From Leptospira bouyouniensis (GTDB lineage: Bacteria; Spirochaetota; Leptospiria; Leptospirales; Leptospiraceae): DNA of 64,000 nt. The position numbers and the translations under genes were made by a program. The notes under the pieces are model-generated. The model was given only the letters and a program-made list of their open reading frames with translations. It had not been told where the DNA came from and did not search any database. Within the stretch, counting starts at the first letter, position 1, and each line of letters opens with the position of its first letter. Shown here piece after piece: positions 1-9,101 of this stretch. Location: assembly GCF_004769525.1 (NCBI RefSeq), contig NZ_RQFT01000012.1, positions 124,001-188,000 of the forward strand, given 5' to 3'.

Positions 1-2
1 AT

Positions 3-3000
3 GCTTATCATTTTATCAATAATTTAAGTATCGCAGGTTTGTATGTTCCTTTTGATAGGGCCCATCATGTCCAAGGCAATTTATTGTTAGATGGTTTGCA
101 ACAGTATGGATATTGGAAAGCAGAAGTGAATTTGTCGATTTTTACTCCAGGAACCTATTCTTATCAGATGGGTGCGATCGGGTATTCTGTATTGTATGAA
201 TTGTATGATGAAACATCCAACCAATCTTCTTTATATTGGAATTCAAATTTCTCTCAATTAAATAATCAAAACCAATATTTCGAAACAAAGATGTTACCTG
301 CGATTAGTATTTGGGAAAATAAAGTAAAGGAATATGCTGATTCATTTCGCAGTTGGTCGAATTCTAAAGAAGATTTAATTGAACAAGCTAAATTGGATTT
401 TCAAACCAATCGAATCAATTTAGAAAGATCGAAAGAAAATTGGATACAGAAACTTGAAGAAGAAAATATAAATGGATGGAAATCATGGAGTGAATTGTAT
501 CAAACAGGCGATCTTACTCATCCAAAACCTAATCCAACACAGTTCAAATTTGTATCCAATTTGACCTCAATTGGAGATCATTCGCAACGAGACAGATTTC
601 AAAATCTTTCAAACTTAGAGGAAAATATGTTTGATATCAAAGTTGGGGATTCCTCTTTGATTGATAACTTGCAACGAACAATCTTAGGTGTAAATCAATA
701 TGCTTCTGTGATACAAATCAATCATGAACTTGAAGATTTTCAAAAATTAGAGCAAAAAAAACTCATCAATCAATATTCCTATGGATTAAATACAGAGTTT
801 ATTGGAGAAAGAAAACTTTCAAAAGAAGAATCGATTCTCATTGGTGCGATTGAGCATTCAAACCTAACAAGCGAAGAACAGAAAAATTTTGGCAAATGTT
901 ATGAAAATCCCAATTCTGAGAAATGTAAAGGTTTGTTGAAAAAGGAATATGAGATTACGAGTCAAAATACGAACGGTACAATCACCATCAGCAAAGATAT
1001 CTATAATGGGATGTTAGGTGCAAAAGATACTTCGGGTGAGTATAGTGCATCAAAATCAACGATCAGCAAACAAGTAATTTTAAGTACAATAGGAAAACTA
1101 CAAAGTGGTGATCACAAGGATTTTTTTACGGAATGGTCAGCAGATGATTGGGATACTTTGCAAAACCGAAAAAATCAAATTGCTAATGATTTTGTTATTA
1201 ATTCCATGAAATCCGATCAAAAACAATTGGCTTCTACTTTGAATGGGATTGAAACTTTAAATCAAAAAAATTATCAAAACTTTTTAGCAAAAAAAGAAAC
1301 CCAAGACAATGTAGATTCTTTTGTGCAAGAGATGGTTATTGCTTATTTGACAGGTGGATTGAGTGGTGTGAAAGCATCGTTATCAGCAAAAGCAGAATCT
1401 GCAATCAACAACGAGATTGCTAAAACTTGGATTAGGGCAACTGGCGGAAACGAACAGGACGTACAAACGTTTTCAATGGCTGTTGAATTTATGAGAGGTC
1501 GTCTCACAGCAAATAAGATCAAATCAAGAGATAAGTTTGTCTCAATCAAAAATCCAATCCAAACTCTAGAAACTATGGTTGGCAAATCATTGTCGTATAC
1601 AATGCAAACGATAGACCAAGTAACTGATGGTTTAGCAAGTGTTCCCGTTAATTTGGCCTTATCAGGTGTTATGGCTGTCACCAAAGAGTTAGTTGGAGAT
1701 AAGCGATTCAATTTAATTAATCAACAAATATCAGGTGCAAATCATCGTTTGCTTGAAATAAAGAATCATGAGGAACAATTGATTCAGAATGGTATATCGC
1801 AGTCAATAGCCTTAGGGACAGGTCTTCCGATGGAAATGGTATCTCAGTTAGTTGGAGATACCGTTGGACAAAGGAATGCAAAAAAAGCAGATCAATCCAT
1901 GTCTAAAAATTTGGTATCTGATTTAGGATCACAAATTACTGGTGCCATTGGTGGAATAGTGAAAACAGCGGTGATAGCATTAGGTATCCCCGAAGATCAA
2001 ATTTATGAAACAATGACAAACGCACATTCGCTGGTAAATGCAAGGAATTCAAATCATAACTCGGATGCAAAAGCAAACTTTGGTTATACCTTACAAACTA
2101 TGGGATTACAGGCCAATTGGACCAAACATCAAAGTTCATTTTTGGATTTGAAAGACCAAAAATCTGTCGTTAAGGAAATAGGAAAATCTCTCCTTTCAAA
2201 GGAAATTGCAAAAACTTCTGGATTGGATGAATCTTTCATAAAACAATCATTAGATGGAGTTTATAACCAATACCAAAAAAGAAAGTCCGATAAAAAAGCC
2301 CAAAATACTGCAATTAGGCAAACCGCCGTGAATGCTGGTTCAATCGCAATTACATTGGGTGCAAGTGGTGTTTGGAGTGGGGCAAGTTCTGCACTTTCTA
2401 AAGTTGGTAAAGTGACAAACGTACTCACTCGGGGTATGATCCCTGCGACAGCGAAAGTGGGACAAGTTGTCGCGTCTAGTTTTTTACAAACAGTTGCTGG
2501 AAGTCATGAAGGTCCAAAGGGTGCCGCTGCAGGTTTTGTCAATGGTTCTCTGGTTGGGCTAACTGAAAAGATTGGAAAAATTCAATCAGGTATGCTCGAA
2601 GGGATGAAACCAGGGATTGGTGTAAGTTACACGGAACAGAATGGATTGGGTGGTTCTTTTGGTATTGGAAATTCTATTAATAATGTAAGTCTTTCGTTTT
2701 CAAAAAAAGGGAATACCTCATTACAATTTTCACAAGCAATTGCGAAGGGGATACAATTTGCGACTGAGTTGACAACCAACGATTCTTGGAAAGTAGGTTT
2801 CAATTATAATCCAACAGGTGAAGGTCCAAGAAATGATTGGAATTTTTCCATGATGTATGATTTGAAAGGTTCAGGTCTGAGTGGTAGCATTGGTTATACG
2901 GAACCAAAAACCAAACTTGGACTGACCAATCATATTGACAGTAATGGTATTTCTACATCATCAGAATTACATGGAGTGAGCTTAGGAACAAATTCAAAAG

Positions 3001-4595
3001 AAGGATTCCAAATAGATGAATTCAATTTTGTCAATCAAAACATAAATTTAGCTCAAGATGGAAGTGATTTAGAAGATCAAAATGGAGTTACAATCGAAAA
3101 CGAAGGCGAGAGTCCACTTTCTGATTTAATTGGACAATTAGGTATGGTCGGAGGTGTTTTGTTAGGTGGATTTGGAATGATGAATTTGGTAAGGAGTCGT
3201 ATGACTGGTGGTAATAGTAGTTTCCGAGGTGTGGGAACTGTACTGAATCCATTTTCATTTCAATCCTCTTCAGATAAGTCATTGTTACTTCGTTTTACAG
3301 ACTCAATTAAAAATCGATTGTTTCATTTTGGCGAAACAGCGAGACGATTTGCAGATACAATTTTACCAAATAAAAAATCAAAGAACAACGAAACTACTCA
3401 AGAAAAACCTTCGAAAGAAACAGATCGAATCACAAAATTAAAAACTAATATTCTTGAAGAATATAAAAAAGATTCAAGGCTTGATACAGAAAAAAAACTT
3501 TATGAATTAAAACAAGCAGGTGTGGATACTACGGAAATCGAAGCAGAAATTAAAAAGAAAAGGAATGGAAAAGATGTACCCATGTCGAAGGCAGTAGAGA
3601 AATCCTTAAATGAATATAAACGCCTGAGGGAATCTCGATCTATTCGACCAATCGGATCGGAAACCCCTGTATTCATATCTTCCAGTGATGCTCTTTCAAA
3701 AATAAACGTCGACTATGATCCCAAAAAAGAAACAAAACAAGCCTACTTTCAAAGATTAGGTGATGAAGTATGTGCTGCAACCAAAAATGTTGATCTTTCT
3801 ACAGATGAACTAGTCGCCATACATACCGCTAACGTGGCAAAACTATTAGGCGAAAACCTAAAAAGCAAAATAAAATATGGGCAATTTAAATTAATTGATG
3901 GCAAAGAAGATGTTTCTGCTGTAAATACGGTAGATGCTGATGGATTTAGGCAGACGTTAGAGACAGATTGTATCCGTTACATTGGAGCAGTTTTGTATGC
4001 CGCAGGCCTTACCGATAAGGGAAGTTTTGCCAACCTTAACACAGATGTTTATTTAACACCTGAAGAAATTGAGAGGATGAGTGCAGAATTCAAGGCAGGG
4101 AATATTCATAAAAACGGTGTCGAATACTTCCGGCAAGCAGGTGGATTTTCGACATTGGTATCAGAAAGGCTAACAACGGAAAAGGATTTGATAGCACATA
4201 AAGGGAAAGGAGAGATTCCCGAACTAAAAGTCGGTATGATTGGGATCACAAGAAAAATGGAATCTGTGGATGGAGTAGAAAAGAAAACAATGAAATCCGA
4301 TCACATTTATATCGTGATTGGTAAAAAATTCAATCCAGAATTAGGTGTAAATGAATATCTGATTTCGGAATCAGCTGGTGGAACAGGGATACAAAATCGA
4401 TGGATTAGATCTGAAACAAATGATGGTATTATCAAGAATTTAACTCAAAAATACATAGAACAAAAAATGTCACAGAAAGAAATTGATTTAAAAATATCAA
4501 AATTAAAAATTCCTAATATTTACTCAGATTATTTACTTCGCTCTGAATATTATGAATTAAAGTCTCAAAGTAACATAGGAAATGATGAAGTTTAA
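3..4595 (+). CDS. Giant TIGR04388-like Leptospira protein with C-terminal papain-like domain (5' end outside window)
   Basis: The frame is open to the left edge, so the N-terminus is missing; more than 1,500 residues are visible. Residue numbers here count from an in-frame TTG at 39. The body is rich in Asn, Gln, Ser and Gly, with coiled-coil-like stretches early, Gly/Ala-rich hydrophobic segments around residues 760-840, then beta-rich repeats of the GVSYTEQNGLGG and NVSLSFSK kind. A hydrophobic helix lies at about 1030-1052, followed by a charged linker. The last 300 residues look like a separate globular domain with a DCIRYIGAVLYAAG helix (Cys1311) and a SDHIYIVIG strand (His1422), the Cys-then-His order of NlpC/P60 or CHAP cysteine peptidases. 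The body resembles the Leptospira-only TIGR04388 family of very large proteins (from memory). A polymorphic-effector role is inference. It overlaps the next gene by 14 bp. Confidence 0.7.
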   Translation, partial: AYHFINNLSIAGLYVPFDRAHHVQGNLLLDGLQQYGYWKAEVNLSIFTPGTYSYQMGAIGYSVLYELYDETSNQSSLYWNSNFSQLNNQNQYFETKMLPAISIWENKVKEYADSFRSWSNSKEDLIEQAKLDFQTNRINLERSKENWIQKLEEENINGWKSWSELYQTGDLTHPKPNPTQFKFVSNLTSIGDHSQRDRFQNLSNLEENMFDIKVGDSSLIDNLQRTILGVNQYASVIQINHELEDFQKLEQKKLINQYSYGLNTEFIGERKLSKEESILIGAIEHSNLTSEEQKNFGKCYENPNSEKCKGLLKKEYEITSQNTNGTITISKDIYNGMLGAKDTSGEYSASKSTISKQVILSTIGKLQSGDHKDFFTEWSADDWDTLQNRKNQIANDFVINSMKSDQKQLASTLNGIETLNQKNYQNFLAKKETQDNVDSFVQEMVIAYLTGGLSGVKASLSAKAESAINNEIAKTWIRATGGNEQDVQTFSMAVEFMRGRLTANKIKSRDKFVSIKNPIQTLETMVGKSLSYTMQTIDQVTDGLASVPVNLALSGVMAVTKELVGDKRFNLINQQISGANHRLLEIKNHEEQLIQNGISQSIALGTGLPMEMVSQLVGDTVGQRNAKKADQSMSKNLVSDLGSQITGAIGGIVKTAVIALGIPEDQIYETMTNAHSLVNARNSNHNSDAKANFGYTLQTMGLQANWTKHQSSFLDLKDQKSVVKEIGKSLLSKEIAKTSGLDESFIKQSLDGVYNQYQKRKSDKKAQNTAIRQTAVNAGSIAITLGASGVWSGASSALSKVGKVTNVLTRGMIPATAKVGQVVASSFLQTVAGSHEGPKGAAAGFVNGSLVGLTEKIGKIQSGMLEGMKPGIGVSYTEQNGLGGSFGIGNSINNVSLSFSKKGNTSLQFSQAIAKGIQFATELTTNDSWKVGFNYNPTGEGPRNDWNFSMMYDLKGSGLSGSIGYTEPKTKLGLTNHIDSNGISTSSELHGVSLGTNSKEGFQIDEFNFVNQNINLAQDGSDLEDQNGVTIENEGESPLSDLIGQLGMVGGVLLGGFGMMNLVRSRMTGGNSSFRGVGTVLNPFSFQSSSDKSLLLRFTDSIKNRLFHFGETARRFADTILPNKKSKNNETTQEKPSKETDRITKLKTNILEEYKKDSRLDTEKKLYELKQAGVDTTEIEAEIKKKRNGKDVPMSKAVEKSLNEYKRLRESRSIRPIGSETPVFISSSDALSKINVDYDPKKETKQAYFQRLGDEVCAATKNVDLSTDELVAIHTANVAKLLGENLKSKIKYGQFKLIDGKEDVSAVNTVDADGFRQTLETDCIRYIGAVLYAAGLTDKGSFANLNTDVYLTPEEIERMSAEFKAGNIHKNGVEYFRQAGGFSTLVSERLTTEKDLIAHKGKGEIPELKVGMIGITRKMESVDGVEKKTMKSDHIYIVIGKKFNPELGVNEYLISESAGGTGIQNRWIRSETNDGIIKNLTQKYIEQKMSQKEIDLKISKLKIPNIYSDYLLRSEYYELKSQSNIGNDEV

Positions 4596-5226
4596 AGTAT
4601 CGTTATTGATTGTATTAGCTTGTATCAGTTTTTGTAAAGAAAAACCAATTGCAAATGAAAAATACGAAGATCCTTTCTTTGTTTCTGACGAAAAAGAATG
4701 TTTTTTGGAACCTGAACTCAATAGTAAATGTATTTCCAAGCGAGAAGAATTGAGTTGTCATAAGATTTTGATGGATTTACTTGATTCAAAACTTGAAAAT
4801 ATAATGTTTAATAAATTATGGATAGGAGAAGACCAGCAAACTACATTTTATAATATTGATTCGAATGGAATGTTTGAAATTTTTGAAGGAGGACCTGATA
4901 AAGAACCGAATCAGCGCATTCAAATAGGTAAGGGTAAATTGTTTTTACAGAAAAAACAATGGTTTTATGAGCAAACTTGTAAAGATAATCTATGTAGTAG
5001 TTTCAAAATCCCAATAGTCTATTTGCATTGTACGATTACGAAATCTATGAATGAAAGTGAAATTCGTTTAAAGCTAGACTTCGGAAATAGAGAATTTATA
5101 CCACGCGATGAAATCGAAAACGACAAAAATTATAAATTAATTACGTTTATCCAGGAAAAACCAGTACCTAACCAAATTTTTAACGGCTTCACTTCCACCA
5201 AAGTCCCTCCGATTCCTTCAAATTAA
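4582..5226 (+). CDS. Small cysteine-rich lipoprotein, candidate immunity partner
   Basis: 214 residues, not recognised as a named family. A short signal peptide runs to VLAC (Cys14) or ISFC (Cys18); either fits the loose leptospiral lipobox, so export to the periplasm or an outer-membrane leaflet is likely. The mature part has six further cysteines (40, 50, 59, 133, 138, 150), suggesting disulfides. The start is one of two consecutive ATGs preceded by AGGA, and lies 14 bp inside the end of the upstream giant gene, so the two are translationally coupled. Because the upstream protein ends in a possible peptidoglycan- or peptide-cleaving domain, a periplasmic inhibitor role is an attractive inference, but no sequence signature proves it. 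Confidence 0.75.
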   Translation: MMKFKVSLLIVLACISFCKEKPIANEKYEDPFFVSDEKECFLEPELNSKCISKREELSCHKILMDLLDSKLENIMFNKLWIGEDQQTTFYNIDSNGMFEIFEGGPDKEPNQRIQIGKGKLFLQKKQWFYEQTCKDNLCSSFKIPIVYLHCTITKSMNESEIRLKLDFGNREFIPRDEIENDKNYKLITFIQEKPVPNQIFNGFTSTKVPPIPSN

Positions 5227-5242
5227 ATCCTAAAGAAACCTA

Positions 5243-5275
5243 ACTTTGTTTACACCTTCCAAATGTAGACAAAGT
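5243..5275. terminator. 12-bp stem-loop at convergent gene ends, possible terminator without U-tract
   Basis: ACTTTGTTTACA (5243-5254) pairs with TGTAGACAAAGT (5264-5275), 11 of 12 positions, around a 9-nt loop. It spans the stop codon of the adenylate cyclase gene and sits 16 bp past the stop of the lipoprotein gene on the other strand. Neither strand carries a clean run of U after the stem, so it may act as an mRNA 3' stabiliser or a weak or factor-assisted terminator. Confidence 0.4.
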
Positions 5276-7106
5276 CAGTGCGGTCCGCCCAAGGCAGAGG
5301 GAACTCTACTTTTTTGAGTTTGATCTCTGTTTTCCTTAGGTAATCTCTAATATCCTTGTCTCTGAATATTGTTTCACTAAAGGAAATTTCTCCTGAGTTG
5401 GTTACCGATTGTAACTTAGCAGTATAGTTTACGGTATTCCCAAAATAATCAATATTACTGTTTAAATTCACCGCCAAACAGTTTCCAGTATGGATGGAAA
5501 TCCTAATGCGGACAGGTGTGTGTTTGTTTTCAGGATGAAACCATTCTTGCATCTCCTTTGCTGCTTTTAGTGCTTGGAGAGGGGAGGAAAAACTTGCCAT
5601 CACCGCATCACCTATGGTTTTCACGACCACACCTCGAAAGTTTTGTATGATTTGGTTTGTTTTGATAAAATGTTCCCTGACTTGTAAAAAGGCGCCGTGG
5701 TCACCTTCTGTTTCATAGAACTTTGTCGAACCAACAATATCAGTGAATAAAATTGTTTTGATGCCAATGTCTAATTGTAAATTTGTTGCAATGGCTTCTT
5801 CTGAGAACAAATCACGAAATTCTTGGTAATCAAAAATTTCAGTTGGTCTAAGGCTGTCTTGGTCTTCACTCCTTTCTTCAAGAATAATGGTAACTGGATC
5901 ATCTGATTCGTTTTCAAAAACTAAGTTTGGTTTTGGACTTACTTTGATTTCTTCGTCATTTGTTTCAGGTAACCATAAAATGTCTGTTTGGTTATGTGTT
6001 TGTTTGGTCTCGACAAGTTTATATTTTTTTTCACCTTTTTTTCTTAAACGATAAACACCCGAGCCAATTAGTAAATTAGAAGAAAAAGATTTTTTGCCTC
6101 CTATTTTTTTCGTGAGTAAGATATGTTGTTTTGTTGCTGGCTCTGCCGCACAGTATAGTTGTTTTTCGACAATACGTACGCTTGGATGGATATGGAAAGT
6201 TACTTCAATAGAATTGACACCCGTTGTATCAAAATCTATCTCGCAAACATCACATTGGTCATTTGATGGCATATCCCCTAATTTGGTAAGAGATGTTCTA
6301 ACCCCTCGGCAATGTGGGCAAACGATATCCCAACTAAGAGTAAATATCCCAAGCCTACACCCGTGTAAAAAGAGATACAGTATTTCATCTGGGTCAATAT
6401 CTAAAATTCGACTAACTCGTTTGATTCGGATACGATCTAAATCATTATCAGTTGATGATTTGATCCAATCAAAAACTTTTGATATGGTTTCTTTTGAAAT
6501 GCCTTTTTGTAGCAAAAAAGGAATTTGGTTTTCTAGTTTTTTAGGATGGATCCACTGTGCATCTGGAATAAATGTTTTTTCTAAGAATTGGTTTGATTTA
6601 AATTTTGGTCTCCCACGTTTGATTTCTTCTGTGATTTGATCATATCCTTTTTGGAAGGATTCTTTAAGTTTCGGAAGGGCTATGTTTAAAATTTTTCTTG
6701 TCAAAAAATTTCTTGGTATGGCACCTAAATATACATATATTTTACAACGAGATTCACCTAATGGTTCTGAGATGATTTTGAGACGAATGTACTCTGCGAA
6801 TCCTTTTTTGTAAATCCTTGCGTTCCCTAGTTCTTTCAAGTATTCCCATTCCCATGGAACTTCTTCCCATTCTAGAATGAACCCAGCTTGTTTTGTTTTG
6901 CCCAAAAGTTTTCCATCTCTTTCTACGTATTGGAACTTGGGTAGTCCTATCCTCTGGTTGAAGGAAGATGTATCAATGAGATAGGGCCAAATATCTTCTC
7001 GTGTTACTGTTAGATCAAATTCCCAAAAGCATTCGATTGGTTTCCCTTTGGATTTCCAAGGTTCTTCCCAGGGGAATTTTTGAAGGATTGTATTTAAGTC
7101 TATCAT
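5250..7106 (-). CDS. Class III adenylate cyclase with SRPBCC and DUF5939-like domains
   Basis: 618 residues, predicted to make cAMP from ATP. Residues 25-165 look like an SRPBCC (START-like) ligand-binding domain. Residues 180-330 match the DUF5939 type and contain a zinc-ribbon-like CPHC...CDVC set (Cys263, 266, 285, 288). The catalytic domain is about 445-610. Asp456 (FTDIVGST) and Asp500 (KTIGDAVM) are the metal ligands, and Lys496 with Asp553 form the adenine-selecting pair. Asn560 is present, but the transition-state Arg of the usual VNxAAR motif is Lys564. No membrane segment is seen, so it is a soluble enzyme. Its ATG overlaps the stop of the GH5 gene by 4 bp, indicating one transcript. 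What the SRPBCC domain senses is unknown. Confidence 0.88.
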   Translation of the reverse strand: MIDLNTILQKFPWEEPWKSKGKPIECFWEFDLTVTREDIWPYLIDTSSFNQRIGLPKFQYVERDGKLLGKTKQAGFILEWEEVPWEWEYLKELGNARIYKKGFAEYIRLKIISEPLGESRCKIYVYLGAIPRNFLTRKILNIALPKLKESFQKGYDQITEEIKRGRPKFKSNQFLEKTFIPDAQWIHPKKLENQIPFLLQKGISKETISKVFDWIKSSTDNDLDRIRIKRVSRILDIDPDEILYLFLHGCRLGIFTLSWDIVCPHCRGVRTSLTKLGDMPSNDQCDVCEIDFDTTGVNSIEVTFHIHPSVRIVEKQLYCAAEPATKQHILLTKKIGGKKSFSSNLLIGSGVYRLRKKGEKKYKLVETKQTHNQTDILWLPETNDEEIKVSPKPNLVFENESDDPVTIILEERSEDQDSLRPTEIFDYQEFRDLFSEEAIATNLQLDIGIKTILFTDIVGSTKFYETEGDHGAFLQVREHFIKTNQIIQNFRGVVVKTIGDAVMASFSSPLQALKAAKEMQEWFHPENKHTPVRIRISIHTGNCLAVNLNSNIDYFGNTVNYTAKLQSVTNSGEISFSETIFRDKDIRDYLRKTEIKLKKVEFPLPWADRTDFVYIWKV

Positions 7107-9079
7107 AATGGCCTAACAATGATCGAGGATTTCCCTCCATTCCCTTTGACTGAAATTTCTTCCTTTGTTTCCGAAATTTTTTCAGCATTTGAGAGTACAA
7201 TTTGTACGCCATTCGGATATACGAATCTGGGGATTTTTATGACACTTGGTTCCTTTATAGAGAGATCGGAAATCCATTCAAATGTAAAATTACGGGTATC
7301 CAGATCGTAATCCATTTTTGTAGGTGTTCCTTGTACCATCGCAGCATATGGACGGCAGAATCCTTCAATCGCACGCCCACCACCACCGTAGACATCTGGG
7401 TCTGAGCCAGGAATGATTTGGTCTAATGAAAATATACTTAAGTCTTCTTGGTTCCAACCATCACCTACCATCAGATCATTTTGATTGGTAGCAGTGTAAT
7501 TCCAAAGTGTATTGGATAAAAATAATTTATCCATTGCATTGTACATGGCATCGAGTGCCATCACATGACGTTTCCAAATATTTGGAGAATGGTTTCCTTT
7601 TTTCCATTCCTTGTAGGCTTTACCATCTTGTAAGTCAAAAGGAATCCCGAATTCTCCAATGAGACTTGGAATTTTACCTGGAACAGAATCAGAAGTATTC
7701 TTAATTCTCGTTAGTTGACGAGTATACATTGCTTCAATTCCTGATTTGCCAAATACAGGTCGTTTGGTGAGTGTATCAATTGCAATAGGATATAAAAATG
7801 TTTTGAAGAGTAAAGTAAGGATGTCGTACCAATGTGCAGCATTGACTGAAAGTTTTGGAACTTCACCATTCAAATGAGGATGAGTAAAAGCATCTGATGC
7901 TTCCCTCTCGATAAACACCATCCAATCATTGCGAATTGATTGAATGGTGTTTCCAACAGTTCTCATAAAAGGTATGAGATAATCCCGATCAAAATCAATT
8001 TCCTTCCCATTCACCTTTTGGAAAAAATCATTTTTTTCGATGAAAGGAGTTCCATCTTTTGTGATTGTATAAGCACCTTCTAATTGGAATGGATCTCCAG
8101 GAGAATCTGGTAACCAGATTGAAATTTGGTTTTTGTTGACAGTTACCGTTTTTGTAGGAACAAAACCACCTTTCCAAACTTTTAATGTTAGATATGGCAA
8201 ATCAACAGAATGTCCATGAGATGAATACAAAGCATCAATCGGTGACCAAGCAAGACCAGGTTTAGAAGGGTCTTCATCTTTGTTGATCAGACCTCTATCA
8301 TTCATAGCCCGACCGATGAATCCTTTACCTGGTTCATTCAATGAATCGAATCCTAAAACAAAATCAAATTGTTTGACTCGTTCCGCAATTTGTTTCATAC
8401 AACCAAGGTAATGGTCTTGTAAATAGTCCTGAACATTCTTTCCATCAATTAAAAAATTGGGAGCGAAGTCACGACCACCAAAAAACAATGTCCATAAAAT
8501 CCCATTCCCAGCATAACGATAGTTTTGTGACCAACACATGGTTGGATAATTGTTTTCTTGCCGTATTCCTGGATTAGAATAATCGTAAGCACGTTGCATA
8601 ACAATAGCTGCATCTGCTTCTGATAGTTTTTTATAATCGATGCCTAGTTTTTCAAATATCCAACCAGGAGCACCATCTCCTCCCGTCATCCTTGACCAAA
8701 CATCTTGGTGAAAGTCAACAAATACATAGAAACCGTAATCTCCAGCTTTTTTGACTATCTCAGTGAAATATTCCAAATAAGCTTCGTCGTATTCATTTGG
8801 ACCTTTGTGTTCCACTGCTTCCCAAGTTGTCAATAACCGTAAAACATTAAAACCCCATAACTTCAAACGAGTGAAATGGGTATCTGCTTCTTCTAAAGGG
8901 AAAGGGCGACCAATAAAACTCACTTCTCTGTGATCAGAAAAATCTGTTGGGAATTGGGTGCCTCCATTGGGATAAGGAACCTTTGTATCTCCACCTAAGT
9001 TGACACCCCGAAGGATAACTTTCCTACCGCTTGGGTCTACAAACCATTCACCCTTAGGAGATAATTTTTTTAATGTCAT
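7103..9079 (-). CDS. GH5 family (GH5_12-like) glycosidase, endoglycoceramidase/sterylglucosidase homologue
   Basis: 658 residues. A (beta/alpha)8 glycosidase of family 5, closest in appearance to fungal EGCrP-type enzymes that cleave glucosylceramide or steryl glucoside. Visible motifs are GRPFPLEEADTHF and WEAVEHKGP near the N-terminus, FVDFHQDVWSR (about 119-130), the acid/base Glu249 in SLNEP and the nucleophile Glu476 in LIGEFG. A beta-sandwich C-terminal region follows from about 575. No signal peptide is seen, so the enzyme probably acts in the cytoplasm. It starts 22 bp after the O-antigen-ligase-like gene and overlaps the cyclase gene by 4 bp. Substrate assignment is by family resemblance only. 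Confidence 0.85.
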   Translation of the reverse strand: MTLKKLSPKGEWFVDPSGRKVILRGVNLGGDTKVPYPNGGTQFPTDFSDHREVSFIGRPFPLEEADTHFTRLKLWGFNVLRLLTTWEAVEHKGPNEYDEAYLEYFTEIVKKAGDYGFYVFVDFHQDVWSRMTGGDGAPGWIFEKLGIDYKKLSEADAAIVMQRAYDYSNPGIRQENNYPTMCWSQNYRYAGNGILWTLFFGGRDFAPNFLIDGKNVQDYLQDHYLGCMKQIAERVKQFDFVLGFDSLNEPGKGFIGRAMNDRGLINKDEDPSKPGLAWSPIDALYSSHGHSVDLPYLTLKVWKGGFVPTKTVTVNKNQISIWLPDSPGDPFQLEGAYTITKDGTPFIEKNDFFQKVNGKEIDFDRDYLIPFMRTVGNTIQSIRNDWMVFIEREASDAFTHPHLNGEVPKLSVNAAHWYDILTLLFKTFLYPIAIDTLTKRPVFGKSGIEAMYTRQLTRIKNTSDSVPGKIPSLIGEFGIPFDLQDGKAYKEWKKGNHSPNIWKRHVMALDAMYNAMDKLFLSNTLWNYTATNQNDLMVGDGWNQEDLSIFSLDQIIPGSDPDVYGGGGRAIEGFCRPYAAMVQGTPTKMDYDLDTRNFTFEWISDLSIKEPSVIKIPRFVYPNGVQIVLSNAEKISETKEEISVKGNGGKSSIIVRPL

Positions 9080-9101
9080 ACTTTTATCCTGTTTTACTTA
9101 T

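Noticed and set aside
6094..6639. 181-codon open frame on the plus strand
   Set aside because: Antisense to the adenylate cyclase DUF5939 region, with no domain and no ribosome site.
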